From Ligilactobacillus pabuli (GTDB lineage: Bacteria; Bacillota; Bacilli; Lactobacillales; Lactobacillaceae), in contig NZ_BQXH01000003.1 of assembly GCF_022836475.1 (NCBI RefSeq), forward strand, positions 1 through 64,000: 64,000 nucleotides of DNA, given 5' to 3'. Made by a program: the position numbers and the translations under genes. Below, piece after piece: positions 15,194-24,055 of this stretch (its first letter is position 1; each line of letters starts with the position of its first letter). The notes under the pieces were generated by a model. The model did not search any database, had not been told where the DNA came from, and saw only the letters and a list, made by a program, of their open reading frames with translations.

Positions 15194-15406
15194 ATGAAGA
15201 AAACACTTAAGCAACAATTAACTGGAATGAAACCAACCACAGAATGTCACGTCCAATTCACTGATATGCGATTCTGTGACACTGTGAGTGAGTTACTGCA
15301 AGATGAGCGAATCCAACAATACAAGGATAACTTGGTAACTCGTACACGCAGACAACACGTGGCAGGGAGACATTACGTTGAGATTTATGTGGGGAGGGCG
15401 AAATAA
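15194..15406 (+). CDS. hypothetical phage protein
   Basis: 70 aa, basic. No recognised family (MKKTLKQQLTGMKPTTECHV, then TRTRRQHVAGRHYVEIYV). The start follows GAGGTGTAAATT; TAATG overlap with the next small gene. Confidence 0.5.
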   Translation: MKKTLKQQLTGMKPTTECHVQFTDMRFCDTVSELLQDERIQQYKDNLVTRTRRQHVAGRHYVEIYVGRAK

Positions 15407-15519
15407 TGTCATTTAAACGCAAGCACTACATCTACCGCAGAATTGGGCCAAGATTGTACAAATTCAATCGGGCAGCAAAACGAGACAGTAAACTAAACCA
15501 ATTGTTTAAATTATTCTAG
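15406..15519 (+). CDS. basic micro-protein, 37 aa
   Basis: Coupled to the previous gene by a one-base TAATG overlap, with GGGGAGGG upstream. The peptide is highly basic (MSFKRKHYIYRRIGPRLYKF), ending NQLFKLF. Could bind nucleic acid; unknown. Confidence 0.45.
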   Translation: MSFKRKHYIYRRIGPRLYKFNRAAKRDSKLNQLFKLF

Positions 15520-15530
15520 GGAGTGATCTA

Positions 15531-15992
15531 TTGGCAACAAGAGATGAAGCAATTCAAGCAATTAAGAGATATCCAGATTATGAACGTGATAGACGCAGAC
15601 GTGAGCTAGAACTCAGATATCCATTTGATAAATACCCAGATGAAAATATCGGTGGCGGACGCGCGCAGAATGTACGTGATGAATCGCTCGAGAATGAGGT
15701 TAGCCGAGTTTTATCTGACCCTAAGCTAATTGAGCTAGAGCGAAATAAAAACGTAGTAGAGAGCGTTCTAAGGCAATGTGTGGACAAGCAAGTTAGATCG
15801 TTGCTAGATAAAGCTACCTACGATATTATCTACGAGTTTTATTTTGCGGAAGTAAAAAGATATAACGCGCAGGCAATTGCTGATAAAGTTGGTTTATCTC
15901 GTGCAAGAGTTTACGCAAGAAAAAACGCCTTTATAGATGAAGTTCAAAAAGAATTAACAAAACGAGACAAAAACGAGACAAAACGCCCTTAA
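15531..15992 (+). CDS. RinA/DUF722-like late gene activator
   Basis: 153 aa. RRRRELELRYPFDKYPDENIGGGRAQN is the hallmark N-terminal region of DUF722/RinA-like phage regulators (shown here only as YPFDKYPDENIGGG). The C-terminus has a sigma-like HTH (AQAIADKVGLSRARVYARK). It sits at the end of the early region just before the terminase block, where such activators turn on late transcription. TTG 15531 is 7 nt behind GGGAG. Confidence 0.72.
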   Translation: MATRDEAIQAIKRYPDYERDRRRRELELRYPFDKYPDENIGGGRAQNVRDESLENEVSRVLSDPKLIELERNKNVVESVLRQCVDKQVRSLLDKATYDIIYEFYFAEVKRYNAQAIADKVGLSRARVYARKNAFIDEVQKELTKRDKNETKRP

Positions 15993-15997
15993 AAGTG

Positions 15998-16018
15998 TTG
16001 TATATTTGTAATATACAA
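15998..16018. promoter_or_regulatory. inverted repeat in the late control region
   Basis: TTGTATATT and AATATACAA flank TGT. It lies 5 bp after the RinA-like stop, upstream of the structural genes, so it could be part of a late promoter or a regulator site. Further downstream, CCCT/AGGG within GTGA...TCAC (~16082-16110) forms another hairpin. Confidence 0.35.
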
Positions 16019-16126
16019 AAATGTTTAATTAAGCAGTTTGTATAGCACATATTTTTCTCCTTTATAAATAACGTGCTGGCCGTGATGTCAGTCCCTTAGC
16101 CAGGGTCACAGGCTTACATATTCTTC

Positions 16127-16151
16127 AGACAGCTTAATGGCTGTCTTTTTT
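16127..16151 (+). terminator. rho-independent terminator (end of early genes)
   Basis: AGACAGC (16127-16133) pairs with GCTGTCT (16140-16146), followed by six T. A near copy of the distal half recurs 80 bp downstream. Confidence 0.75.
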
Positions 16152-16205
16152 ATTGCAAGGAGAAAGCAATGCACAACAGAATAACAGTAACTGAAAATAT
16201 ATATA

Positions 16206-16231
16206 GGCAGCCATTGCTGGTTGTCTTTTTT
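16206..16231 (+). terminator. second, related terminator hairpin before the adenine/cytosine methylase
   Basis: GGCAGCC (16206-16212) pairs with GGTTGTC (16219-16225), then six T. The following TTTATTGCA and ribosome binding site repeat the sequence after the first terminator, suggesting duplication. Confidence 0.6.
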
Positions 16232-16255
16232 ATTGCAGTTAGAAAGGACGATAAC

Positions 16256-17041
16256 ATGATTGATTTAAAACAAGGCGATTGCCTAGAACTGATGAAAGAG
16301 ATACCGGATAAGAGTGTGGACATGGTGCTGTGTGATTTACCTTATGGGACTACCAAGTGCCGATGGGATAATGTGTTGCCATTCGATAAATTGTGGGAGC
16401 AATACCATAGAATTATCAAAGATAAAGGTGCAATCGTGTTATTTGCGACAGAGCCTTTTACATCGACTATGATTTGCTCAAATATCAAAGAATTTCGAGA
16501 AAAAATAACATGGATAAAGCATAGAGCAAGCAACTGGGCAAACGCGAAAAGAAGGCATCTTAAATATACTGAAGATATTATTATCTTCGGAAGTGGACAG
16601 CCGACCTACAATCGTCAAATGGAACCAAGAAAATCACGACGTGTTGCAGAAGCACAAAAAAACAATTGGACTATGACAAACAACAACACCTCTCAGGTTT
16701 CGTTTAGCCCAAAACAAACAAAAAATGTTAGTTCTTTAAATTGGGACAAAGACTATAAGAACCCAATGGACTATATAAAGTGCCCAAGCGTAGTTAATAA
16801 TTCGCACGAGAAAGTTAATCATCCGACGCAGAAACCAGTTAAGCTGTTGACCAACTTAATCAAGACCTATACCCACGAAGGCGAGCTAGTCTTAGACAAC
16901 ACAATGGGTAGTGGTTCAACAGGTGTGGCATGTGTCAATACTAAGCGTGACTTTATTGGTATGGAACTGGACGAAGAATATTTTCATATTGCTGAGAAAC
17001 GGATACAAGAAGCACAGAGTGAGATTAGATTGGACGTGTAA
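16256..17041 (+). CDS. DNA amino-methyltransferase (N6-adenine or N4-cytosine)
   Basis: 261 aa. Motif IV is DLPYGTT (DPPY class) near residue 22-28, and motif I is LDNTMGSGSTG near residue 222. This is the beta-class order of Dam/DpnA-like phage methylases that modify DNA exocyclic amino groups, probably to evade host restriction. ATG 16256 has AAAGG 8 nt upstream; a longer frame from 16169 runs through a terminator hairpin and is not favoured. No cognate nuclease is adjacent. Confidence 0.88.
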   Translation: MIDLKQGDCLELMKEIPDKSVDMVLCDLPYGTTKCRWDNVLPFDKLWEQYHRIIKDKGAIVLFATEPFTSTMICSNIKEFREKITWIKHRASNWANAKRRHLKYTEDIIIFGSGQPTYNRQMEPRKSRRVAEAQKNNWTMTNNNTSQVSFSPKQTKNVSSLNWDKDYKNPMDYIKCPSVVNNSHEKVNHPTQKPVKLLTNLIKTYTHEGELVLDNTMGSGSTGVACVNTKRDFIGMELDEEYFHIAEKRIQEAQSEIRLDV

Positions 17042-17043
17042 CC

Positions 17044-17181
17044 ATGGAGCCAGAAACACGAAACTTTTGCATAGGCTGTCTCAACGGCCTGCTGGCAACA
17101 ATAGCATTAATTGCTTTGCTCGCTCTGTTATTCTGGGGTGGGAAAGTATTCGCATGGCTGATTATTAAAACTATCTTGTAA
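17044..17181 (+). CDS. small membrane protein, 45 aa
   Basis: ATG 17044, two bases after the methylase stop. One hydrophobic helix (LLATIALIALLALLFW) and a second hydrophobic tail (FAWLIIKTIL). Located just before the terminase genes; function unknown. Confidence 0.5.
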   Translation: MEPETRNFCIGCLNGLLATIALIALLALLFWGGKVFAWLIIKTIL

Positions 17182-17213
17182 TATACGAATACTGAAAGGT
17201 GGTGGGGCTGAAT

Positions 17214-17768
17214 GTGCAAAAGAAAAAGCTAAATAAGCAACAACTCAAGTTCTGCCGTGAATGGTTGAAAAGTCACAATGCTTATGACGCTGCGATAAAA
17301 GCAGGCTACTCTGACAGTTATGCCAGAAATGCTACTAAATTTCTATTGGAAAATATTGGAATTCAAGAATACATCGACAAACGGACATCAAAAGTCGAAA
17401 AACAGGAAGATGACGAAGTCGATATGGTTTTGACAAATATCTATCGAATTGCGACAGGAAAAGAGATAAGCAATCACTCGAAAGCTGTTGACAATCTCAA
17501 AGACAAAGTTATCCACGACAAGACATACATCAGCCCCGCCGATACAAAAGAACAAATCGCCGCTGCTGAATTGTGGATGAAGATTAAAGGGCAATTCAAA
17601 AATGATAATGCCGAGATTGAAAAAGCTAGAGTTAAGAAGCTTAATGCTGAAGCACGAATTGCAGATGCTAAAGCTGACGCAATTGAGAACACGGGGCAAG
17701 ATACTGAAACATTATTGACCGGCTATTTAAAAGAGTTGCGCAAAGGTGTGAATGAAGATGAGTCTTAA
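17214..17768 (+). CDS. terS: terminase small subunit
   Basis: Recognises the packaging site and recruits the large subunit. 184 aa with an N-terminal HTH (LKFCREWLKSHNAYDAAIKA; GYSDSYARNATKFL) typical of Terminase_2 family small subunits, and a charged coiled-coil oligomerisation region (EIEKARVKKLNAEARIADAK). GTG 17214 is chosen with AAAGGTGG 11 nt upstream. It overlaps the large-subunit gene by 17 nt. Confidence 0.88.
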   Translation: MQKKKLNKQQLKFCREWLKSHNAYDAAIKAGYSDSYARNATKFLLENIGIQEYIDKRTSKVEKQEDDEVDMVLTNIYRIATGKEISNHSKAVDNLKDKVIHDKTYISPADTKEQIAAAELWMKIKGQFKNDNAEIEKARVKKLNAEARIADAKADAIENTGQDTETLLTGYLKELRKGVNEDES

Positions 17769-18972
17769 CGATCTATATACAGAGAAACAAGTTGAAGTTA
17801 TTAAGACTTTGAATCGCAACGACTGGAAGTTAATGATTAACTATGGTGCAGTTCGCTCGGGCAAAACTGTAATTGATAACGATATATTCTTGTTAGAAAT
17901 TGACAGAGTTAGAGACTTAGCTAACAAGTTAGGCGTATCAGAGCCAATGTATATCTTAGCTGGCTATTCTAGCAAGTCTATCCAAAACAACGTCTTACAA
18001 GAGTTAAGCAACAAGTACGGTATTGAGTTCAAGTTCGACAAACATAATTCGTTCAAGCTTAATAATGTAAAGGTCGTTCAGACATTTACTGGTTCAATCT
18101 CTGGTTTAGGTGCAATTCGAGGCATGACAGCGTTTGGTGCATATATCAACGAAGCATCGTTAGCTAATGAATTGGTTTTCGACGAAATTAAGAAACGTTG
18201 CTCAGCACCTAATGCTCGTATCATCTGTGACACTAACCCTGACCAGCCACAGCATTGGTTGAAGAAAAATTATATCGACAACAAAGACCCTGACGCAGGT
18301 ATCGTGAGTTATCACTTTATTCTTGATGACAACACTTTCTTGCCAGAAGATTATGTTAAGCATGAGAAAGCTGGTACACCTAAAGGTATGTTCTATGATC
18401 GCGACATCCTAGGACTGTGGGTGTCAGGTGAAGGCATGGTTTATCAAGACTTTGACAAGAAACATTCTGCTGTTGATGTTGCACCCGAAGGGCTAGAGTA
18501 TTATGTTGGTGTCGACTGGGGTTATGAACACAAAGGCTCAATCGTTGTCTTAGGCGATGATCGTCAAGGCAATACGTATTTAGTCGAAGAGCACACTAAA
18601 CAGCACCAAGAGATAGATTACTGGGTCAAGGTTGCTAAAGGCATCCAACAAAGATACGGCAGGAATATCCGTTATTATGCTGACTCAGCACGTCCCGAAC
18701 ACGTGCAGCGGTTCATCCGTGAAGGACTGCATACGATAAACGCAGACAAGAATATCATGGCTGGGATTGAATCAGTGGCTAAGCTGATCAAGACTGGTCA
18801 TTTTTATTACGTTAAATCAGGCATTCAAGAGTTCCTTGATGAGATATATCAGTATATTTGGGACGAGAAAAAAGGTGTGCCAGTTAAAGATGAAGACCAT
18901 GCAATGGACGCTCTTAGGTACGCATATTACACGAAACACAACCGCAAACCGGTTTCAATAATGAGAAGGTGA
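17752..18972 (+). CDS. terL: terminase large subunit, PBSX family
   Basis: Packaging ATPase/nuclease. 406 aa: Walker A YGAVRSGKT (~31-39), Walker B-type segment GAYINEAS (~125), then an RNase H-like nuclease domain with Asp residues in YVGVDWGYE (~252) and a late EDHAMDAL motif (~383). It is in the PBSX/SPP1-like group, consistent with headful (pac) packaging; no HNH gene or cos site was seen. The second ATG at 17758 is an alternative start. Confidence 0.92.
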   Translation: MKMSLNDLYTEKQVEVIKTLNRNDWKLMINYGAVRSGKTVIDNDIFLLEIDRVRDLANKLGVSEPMYILAGYSSKSIQNNVLQELSNKYGIEFKFDKHNSFKLNNVKVVQTFTGSISGLGAIRGMTAFGAYINEASLANELVFDEIKKRCSAPNARIICDTNPDQPQHWLKKNYIDNKDPDAGIVSYHFILDDNTFLPEDYVKHEKAGTPKGMFYDRDILGLWVSGEGMVYQDFDKKHSAVDVAPEGLEYYVGVDWGYEHKGSIVVLGDDRQGNTYLVEEHTKQHQEIDYWVKVAKGIQQRYGRNIRYYADSARPEHVQRFIREGLHTINADKNIMAGIESVAKLIKTGHFYYVKSGIQEFLDEIYQYIWDEKKGVPVKDEDHAMDALRYAYYTKHNRKPVSIMRR

Positions 18973-18979
18973 TTATAGA

Positions 18980-20365
18980 TTGGAAACTATAGTGCAGGGC
19001 GCTGGTTCAATGATTAAAGGCAATGTATTCGTCTATCCAAGAAATAGGAATATGACACCCGATGATCTGCGTGGGTTTATCAACGCCAATATGGAACTAT
19101 CAAAGAATTACAACAAGTTGTATCGGTATTATTTGGGACATCACGACATTTTAGATGAATTTCGCAAGACTAAGCGCCCAGATCATAAGCTAGTACCTAA
19201 TTATGCTAAAACATTAACAGAAACATTCAACGGTTACTTTATGGGAGTACCGCCTAAGATTAGCTTGAACAATGATACAGACAATATGAAGCTACAAGAT
19301 TGGCTAAATTGGAACTCATTCCAAGATAAATTGAATGAAGCCAGCAAGATTGTTGACATTATGGGACGGTCGTATATGTTCCTATATCAGAATGAAGACA
19401 GTCAAACGTGTGTGGCGGTCAGTGAACCAACTGAATCGTTTGTAATTTATGATGATACAGTGGCACATCTACCGATTGCATACGTACGTTATTCGTTTGA
19501 TGACAATAACAATTTATCTGGCAGTTATTACACCCAATCAAAAGCATACACGATTGATACAGCATACAGATTGTTAGATGAGCGTATCAATCCGATTCAA
19601 GCTGTACCCGGTATTGAGTTTTATGCTAATGAAGAACGACATGGCTTATTTGAACCAGTCATGACATTGATTGACGCGTTCGACAAAGCGCTGTCCGAGA
19701 AAGCTAACAACGTGTCTTATTTCGATTCTGCTTATCTATTATTGCTTGGCCTGCAATTTCCACACGATGAAAACGGCGACCCAATCGTCAATATTGACGG
19801 TAACGATATGATTGTTGCTGAAGATGCAGATGCAACGCAGGCACGAGTTGAGTTCTTAAACAAGCCCGACAGTGACGGTATGCAAGAGCATTACTTAGAC
19901 CGTTTGAACGATTTGATTTATCAAGTCTCGAACGTAGCTAATTTGAAAGATGATTCTTTTAGCGGGAACTCTAGTGGTGTGGCAATTCAATATAAGCTGT
20001 TGCCAATGCTCAACTTAGCATCCACAAAGGAACGCAAATTCACACAGTCGTTGCGAAAATTATTCGGCCGTGTATTTGATATTGGAACAGTCGTCAATGC
20101 TAAAGCTCAAGACTTGACGTTTAAGTTTATTCGCAATATGCCTGTTAATCTTGAAGACGAAGCAGATACTGCTCAAAAACTCAACGGGATTGTGTCGAAA
20201 GAAACACAGCTTAAAAGCCTATCATTCGTGGATGATGCTAAACAAGAAATTAAACGTATTGCTGATGAACAAACTGAACAGGTCAAGCAGTCACGTATTG
20301 ATTACGGTGTGGCTACTGATAAGGAGATGAACGGCGATGGCTCGCAAACTGCCGAAGCAAGATGA
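18980..20365 (+). CDS. portal protein (SPP1 gp6-like)
   Basis: Forms the dodecameric DNA gate at one capsid vertex. 461 aa; family signatures include NYNKLYRYYLGHHDIL, KLVPNYAKTLTETFNGYFMG and SGVAIQYKLLPMLNLA. Start TTG 18980 follows AAGGTGAT. It overlaps the minor head gene by 29 nt, the standard order in this phage group. Confidence 0.9.
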   Translation: METIVQGAGSMIKGNVFVYPRNRNMTPDDLRGFINANMELSKNYNKLYRYYLGHHDILDEFRKTKRPDHKLVPNYAKTLTETFNGYFMGVPPKISLNNDTDNMKLQDWLNWNSFQDKLNEASKIVDIMGRSYMFLYQNEDSQTCVAVSEPTESFVIYDDTVAHLPIAYVRYSFDDNNNLSGSYYTQSKAYTIDTAYRLLDERINPIQAVPGIEFYANEERHGLFEPVMTLIDAFDKALSEKANNVSYFDSAYLLLLGLQFPHDENGDPIVNIDGNDMIVAEDADATQARVEFLNKPDSDGMQEHYLDRLNDLIYQVSNVANLKDDSFSGNSSGVAIQYKLLPMLNLASTKERKFTQSLRKLFGRVFDIGTVVNAKAQDLTFKFIRNMPVNLEDEADTAQKLNGIVSKETQLKSLSFVDDAKQEIKRIADEQTEQVKQSRIDYGVATDKEMNGDGSQTAEAR

Positions 20366-21301
20366 CGCATACTGGAAGAAACGTATTAAGCAAGAGCAAA
20401 AGTACATGGAGCAAGCGACCAACATACCTGAACTAAAAAAGTATTACCAGCAAGCAGTCGATGAGATTCAAGAAAAAATCGATGCCGAATACGCTCGTTT
20501 GGATAAGCTAGGCTTTAGCTCTAAAGATGTTAAGCAAGCTGATATTCGTCGATATGAGCAAGAAGCTAAGGAAGTCGTTGCTCAAGCTGATAAGATTCGT
20601 GAGGAGCTAGGACGCAATGCTAAACGCTCAGACTTCACTGATGCGGTTAATGATCGCATGACGATCTACAATGCCACAATGAGAATTAACCGTTTAGAAT
20701 ATCTGAAATCGCGCTCTGCTCTCTCGTTAGTCAAGGCAGGCGTGAACGTTATCGACAAGATGACTAAGGAGTTTTTCAGCAAATACATTGGTGAGTTCAA
20801 GCGACAAGCTGGTATTCTAGGACGCACGTTTCAGCACATGGGAGCTGACCGCATTATTAAGCACGTGCTGGCACAAACAGACGGGGCAACGTTTAGCGAC
20901 CGTGTGTGGAAGAATACGGACGAATTAAAGGCTCGTTTAGATGTATTGCTGACTAACAATCGCATTAAAGGTGAGAACCCTGATAAGATTGCTCGGCGGT
21001 TACGTGATTTAGTTAGTGACCAGTTTGCAGGCCAAGCTAAGTATGTGACTGAACGCATTGCTCGAACTGAATCAACTCGATTGATTGGTGAAGCACAAAA
21101 AGAAAGTTATAAGAAATACGGTATTAAGTTCGTTAAGTGGATAGCAGAAGCTAGTGCTTGCGATTTCTGCGAAGATATTGCACATGGAGGTAAAGATGGC
21201 GAGGGTGTGTACAAGATTGATAATGTACCAGCATACCCCCGCCATCCGTGAATGAGCCGAATTGTATGTGCAGTCTTGCAGCTTATTATGAAAATGAATA
21301 A
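20337..21301 (+). pseudogene. minor head / head morphogenesis protein, 3' end frameshifted
   Basis: SPP1 gp7 / Mu gpF-like protein that joins the portal. The long helical N-terminus and the core (RIARTESTRLIGEAQKESYK; ASACDFCEDIAHGG) are intact. The frame then stops at 21249 right after PAYPRHP. Eleven extra bases (21249-21259) separate it from NCMCSLAAYYENE in another frame ending at 21301; deleting them gives the family C-terminus HPNCMC. The truncated product is 304 aa and lacks the last two conserved cysteines. Confidence 0.85.
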
Positions 21302-21463
21302 AAGCGATGGTTTAACAGCCACCGCTATTTTTATGCAGTTTTTGGAGGTGATCCCTTACATCTCGCAGTTATACGTTAAATAATTGTCCGTTTTCCTCGA
21401 TCGTGGACGTTAAATAAGATCGTGAGTAAACAGTGCACCCGCACTTTAAACGGAGGTTATTAA
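21302..21463 (+). other. leader of the capsid operon with a weak terminator hairpin
   Basis: AGCGATGG (near 21303) can pair with CCACCGCT and is followed by ATTTTTAT, a leaky terminator shape. The rest holds no ORF and ends in GGAGG before the scaffold start. Such leaders often separate head-opening genes from highly expressed capsid genes. Confidence 0.4.
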
Positions 21464-22054
21464 ATGGCTGAAGAAGTACAAGCAGAAACGGTTGAAACTG
21501 AACAAGCCGAAGTACAAGGCGAGCAAACAGAACAAGCTGAATCTCAAGGTAAAACATTCACTCAAGAACAAGTCAATGCAATGATCAAAGACCGCTTAGC
21601 ACGTGCCGAAAAGCAAGCCGAAGCAGAAAAAGCTGAAGCTAAGAAGTTAGCCAAAATGAACGCTGACCAAAAGCAACAATACGAGCTTGAGAAAGCACAG
21701 AATGAGGCCAAGGAGGCACAAGCCCAGTTAGCTAAGTATGAGATGCAAGGACAAGCTCGTAAGATGTTTGCTGATTCTGGCATCGAACCCTCTGATGAAG
21801 ATTTAGCTTTGATCGTGACGGCTGAAGCAGAAGGCACGCAATACAACGCTAATCAGTTGCTTGATTTGATTGCACGAGTTCGTGAAGATGAACGCACTAA
21901 ATTGCTGAAAGGCGAAACACCTAAAGCAAATGGTAAGAAATTGCCAGCTCAAGTTACACAAGAAGATTTTAATCGCATGAATATGACTGAAAAAGTTAAA
22001 TTACATGCAGAAAACCCAGAACTATTCAATAAATTAACAGGAGGTCATGAATAA
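21464..22054 (+). CDS. capsid scaffold protein (DUF4355-like)
   Basis: 196 aa, acidic and helical, with a Glu/Gln/Ala-rich coiled coil ([37 protein letters not shown]) and a DUF4355-type C-terminus. Directs assembly of the capsid and is lost on maturation. GGAGG precedes the start, and TAATG overlaps the capsid gene, giving tight stoichiometric coupling. Confidence 0.85.
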   Translation: MAEEVQAETVETEQAEVQGEQTEQAESQGKTFTQEQVNAMIKDRLARAEKQAEAEKAEAKKLAKMNADQKQQYELEKAQNEAKEAQAQLAKYEMQGQARKMFADSGIEPSDEDLALIVTAEAEGTQYNANQLLDLIARVREDERTKLLKGETPKANGKKLPAQVTQEDFNRMNMTEKVKLHAENPELFNKLTGGHE

Positions 22055-22869
22055 TGGCAGATAATATTACACACATTGCGGATTTGGTAAATCCCGAAGT
22101 ATTGGCACCAATCGTGTCTTATGAATTAGAAAACGCATTACGCTTTACACCGTTAGCTCAAATCGACGCAACATTGCAAGGTCAACCAGGCTCAATCTTG
22201 AAGTTCCCTAGCTTTACGTATATGGGCGACGCTACCGACATTGGTGAAGGCGAACAGATTCCTTTAGATAAAATCGGCACATCTTTAAAGCAAGTTGAAA
22301 TCAAGAAAGCTGCTAAGGGTACAGCAATCACTGACGAAGCTATCTTATCTGGCTATGGCGATCCTGTGGGTGAGTCTACAAAACAACTTGGTTTAGCAAT
22401 TGCTAACAAAGTTGATAATGATTTGCTCGCAGCTGCTCAAGGTGCTACTCAATCTGTTGCGTTTGCTGCAACTGTTGATGGTGTACAGGCTGCACTGGAT
22501 GTCTTCAACGATGAAGACGACGCTACTGTCGTCGGTATCTTCAATCCTAAAGATGCTGCTGCTTTGCGCAAAGATGCTAACAAGCAAAAAATTGGTTCAG
22601 AAGTTGGCGCTAACGAATTAGTGAACGGCACATACCTTGACGTGTTAGGGGTGCAGATTGTTCGTTCTCGCAAAGTAGAAGCAGGCACAGCCATCTTTAT
22701 TCGTGCTAACCAAGCTAAACCAGCTTTGAAGTTAGTTATGAAGCGTAATGTTCAGGTTGAATCTGATCGGGACATTAGGACAAAAGAGACAGTATTAACA
22801 GCCGATGAGCATTACGCTGCATATCTCTATAATGATGCCAACGTGGTATTAATGACAAAAAAAGCCTAA
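22054..22869 (+). CDS. major capsid protein, N4-gp56 family
   Basis: 271 aa HK97-fold shell protein: [20 protein letters not shown], the [16 protein letters not shown] segment and a C-terminal [20 protein letters not shown] are characteristic of the N4-gp56 family. Its last sense codons include ACA AAA AAA GCC, a -1 slippery site, followed by TAA and a GC-rich hairpin, so a minor longer form is expected. Confidence 0.93.
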   Translation: MADNITHIADLVNPEVLAPIVSYELENALRFTPLAQIDATLQGQPGSILKFPSFTYMGDATDIGEGEQIPLDKIGTSLKQVEIKKAAKGTAITDEAILSGYGDPVGESTKQLGLAIANKVDNDLLAAAQGATQSVAFAATVDGVQAALDVFNDEDDATVVGIFNPKDAAALRKDANKQKIGSEVGANELVNGTYLDVLGVQIVRSRKVEAGTAIFIRANQAKPALKLVMKRNVQVESDRDIRTKETVLTADEHYAAYLYNDANVVLMTKKA

Positions 22870-22931
22870 CCCCGCCTAGTGGGGTGATAGCTACCCCAAC
22901 TAAAGACGGGGCCAATATCACAGCTGGCTAG
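22857..22931 (+). promoter_or_regulatory. predicted -1 frameshift site of the capsid gene and its tag
   Basis: The seven-A heptamer A AAA AAA (22857-22863) is in the capsid frame. Six bases on, ACCCC (22869-22873) pairs with GGGGT (22881-22885); an overlapping helix TGGGGT/ACCCCA is an alternative. Slipping -1 adds [22 protein letters not shown] and stops at TAG 22929-22931. A further peptide, EKEAKQTEPEPPAEGE, follows in the third frame (22931-22981), suggesting the tag was once longer. Lactobacillus phage A2 is known to frameshift its capsid gene this way. Confidence 0.6.
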
Positions 22932-23029
22932 AGAAGGAGGCTAAACAGACTGAACCAGAACCGCCTGCTGAAGGTGAATAACATCAAACTAGAGACGAGG
23001 GATATGAAACGTATTAGGAGGTGTAAATA

Positions 23030-23398
23030 TTGGAGTTAAGTGATTTAAAAACAATGCTCCAAATTGCTGATGATAAGCGTGATTCTATTCTTGAATTAAT
23101 CAAGAAGAACACAGAACAGGCTTTGCGATTTAAACTCGGGTTGAAACCTAGTGATGATTTACCCACAGAGCTTGACTATATTACTTTAGAAGTCGGCATT
23201 AAACGTTACAACCGAATTGCGAACGAAGGCATGAGCCAATATTCGCAGGAAGGTGAAACGATCACGTTTAAATTGAACGACTTTGATGAGTTTGCCGATG
23301 ACATTGATCAATGGAAGAATAACAACGATAAGAAGCCTAAATCATTAGGCGGTGTCGCTTTTATTAATCCATATGGTGGTGGTCAGCATGAGATTTAA
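23030..23398 (+). CDS. head-tail connector protein (gp6/YqbG-like)
   Basis: 122 aa helical adaptor: MELSDLKTMLQIADDKRDSI and EVGIKRYNRIANEGMSQYSQ are typical of phage gp6-like connectors that sit below the portal. TTG start 8 nt behind AGGAGG. Overlaps the next gene by 11 nt. Confidence 0.82.
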   Translation: MELSDLKTMLQIADDKRDSILELIKKNTEQALRFKLGLKPSDDLPTELDYITLEVGIKRYNRIANEGMSQYSQEGETITFKLNDFDEFADDIDQWKNNNDKKPKSLGGVAFINPYGGGQHEI

Positions 23399-23696
23399 TA
23401 ACAACGTTAAGTTTTACTCGGATGAAGCCGAGCACTACGACCCAACCAGCGGCGAATGGGTTGGCGGTGAGAAGTTAATCGCTGAAGTTATCGCCAACGT
23501 GACTGACTTAGGTACTAACCGCTCAGTAGCCTTATATGGTGATGTTAATATTCAAGCGTATGTAATTCGCACGATCAATCCAATTGATTACAATTGGAGC
23601 TATTGCACGATTGATGGAGGAAACACGCAGTATATTGCTAACACTAAACGAGTACCACTGAAGAACAATACCTTGATTGTAGGTGAGCGTAAGTAA
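23388..23696 (+). CDS. head closure / head-tail joining protein
   Basis: 102 aa beta-rich protein (MRFNNNVKFYSDEAEHYDPT, then VTDLGTNRSVALYGDVNIQA) in the standard slot for the gp16-like stopper. Start ATG 23388 inside the connector gene; TAATG overlap with the next gene. Assignment rests on position and size. Confidence 0.7.
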   Translation: MRFNNNVKFYSDEAEHYDPTSGEWVGGEKLIAEVIANVTDLGTNRSVALYGDVNIQAYVIRTINPIDYNWSYCTIDGGNTQYIANTKRVPLKNNTLIVGERK

Positions 23697-24055
23697 TGGC
23701 AAGAGTTAGTTATAGCATTAAAGGCTTGGACAAACTGGAGCAAGGTCTGCTGAAACGGGCACAAGTGGAAGCCATCAAGACGATCGTCAAAAAACATACG
23801 ACTGAACTACAGCAGAAAGCAATGGCAAACGCCAGTTCAACTTATGTTAAAGGTTATTCAACTGGAGCAACTAAGAAGTCAATTGGTATCGGCTTTGAAG
23901 ATGGTGGGCTAACTGGTATTACCGGTTTAGGGCTTAGCTACGATCCCTACCTAGAAACAGGAACCCGTTTCATGGCAGCCGAGCCATTGCTAAAGCCATT
24001 GTTTAATCAACGCAAGAACATGTTTATTTCAGAAATTAAGAAGGTGGTTGAATGA
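23696..24055 (+). CDS. HK97 gp10-like tail completion protein
   Basis: 119 aa: KGLDKLEQGLLKRAQVEAIK helix and the family C-terminus YDPYLETGTRFMAAEPLLKP. HK97 gp10-family proteins complete the head-tail interface. It ends four bases into the next gene (ATGA overlap). Confidence 0.88.
   Translation: MARVSYSIKGLDKLEQGLLKRAQVEAIKTIVKKHTTELQQKAMANASSTYVKGYSTGATKKSIGIGFEDGGLTGITGLGLSYDPYLETGTRFMAAEPLLKPLFNQRKNMFISEIKKVVE

Noticed and set aside
16169-16255. 29-codon N-terminal extension of the amino-methyltransferase
   Set aside because: It would be translated through a terminator hairpin; the internal ATG has a better ribosome binding site and matches the family start (MIDLKQGDC).
20831-21058. 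minus-strand ORF in the minor head gene
   Set aside because: Fully contained in a well-supported + strand gene; no start signal.
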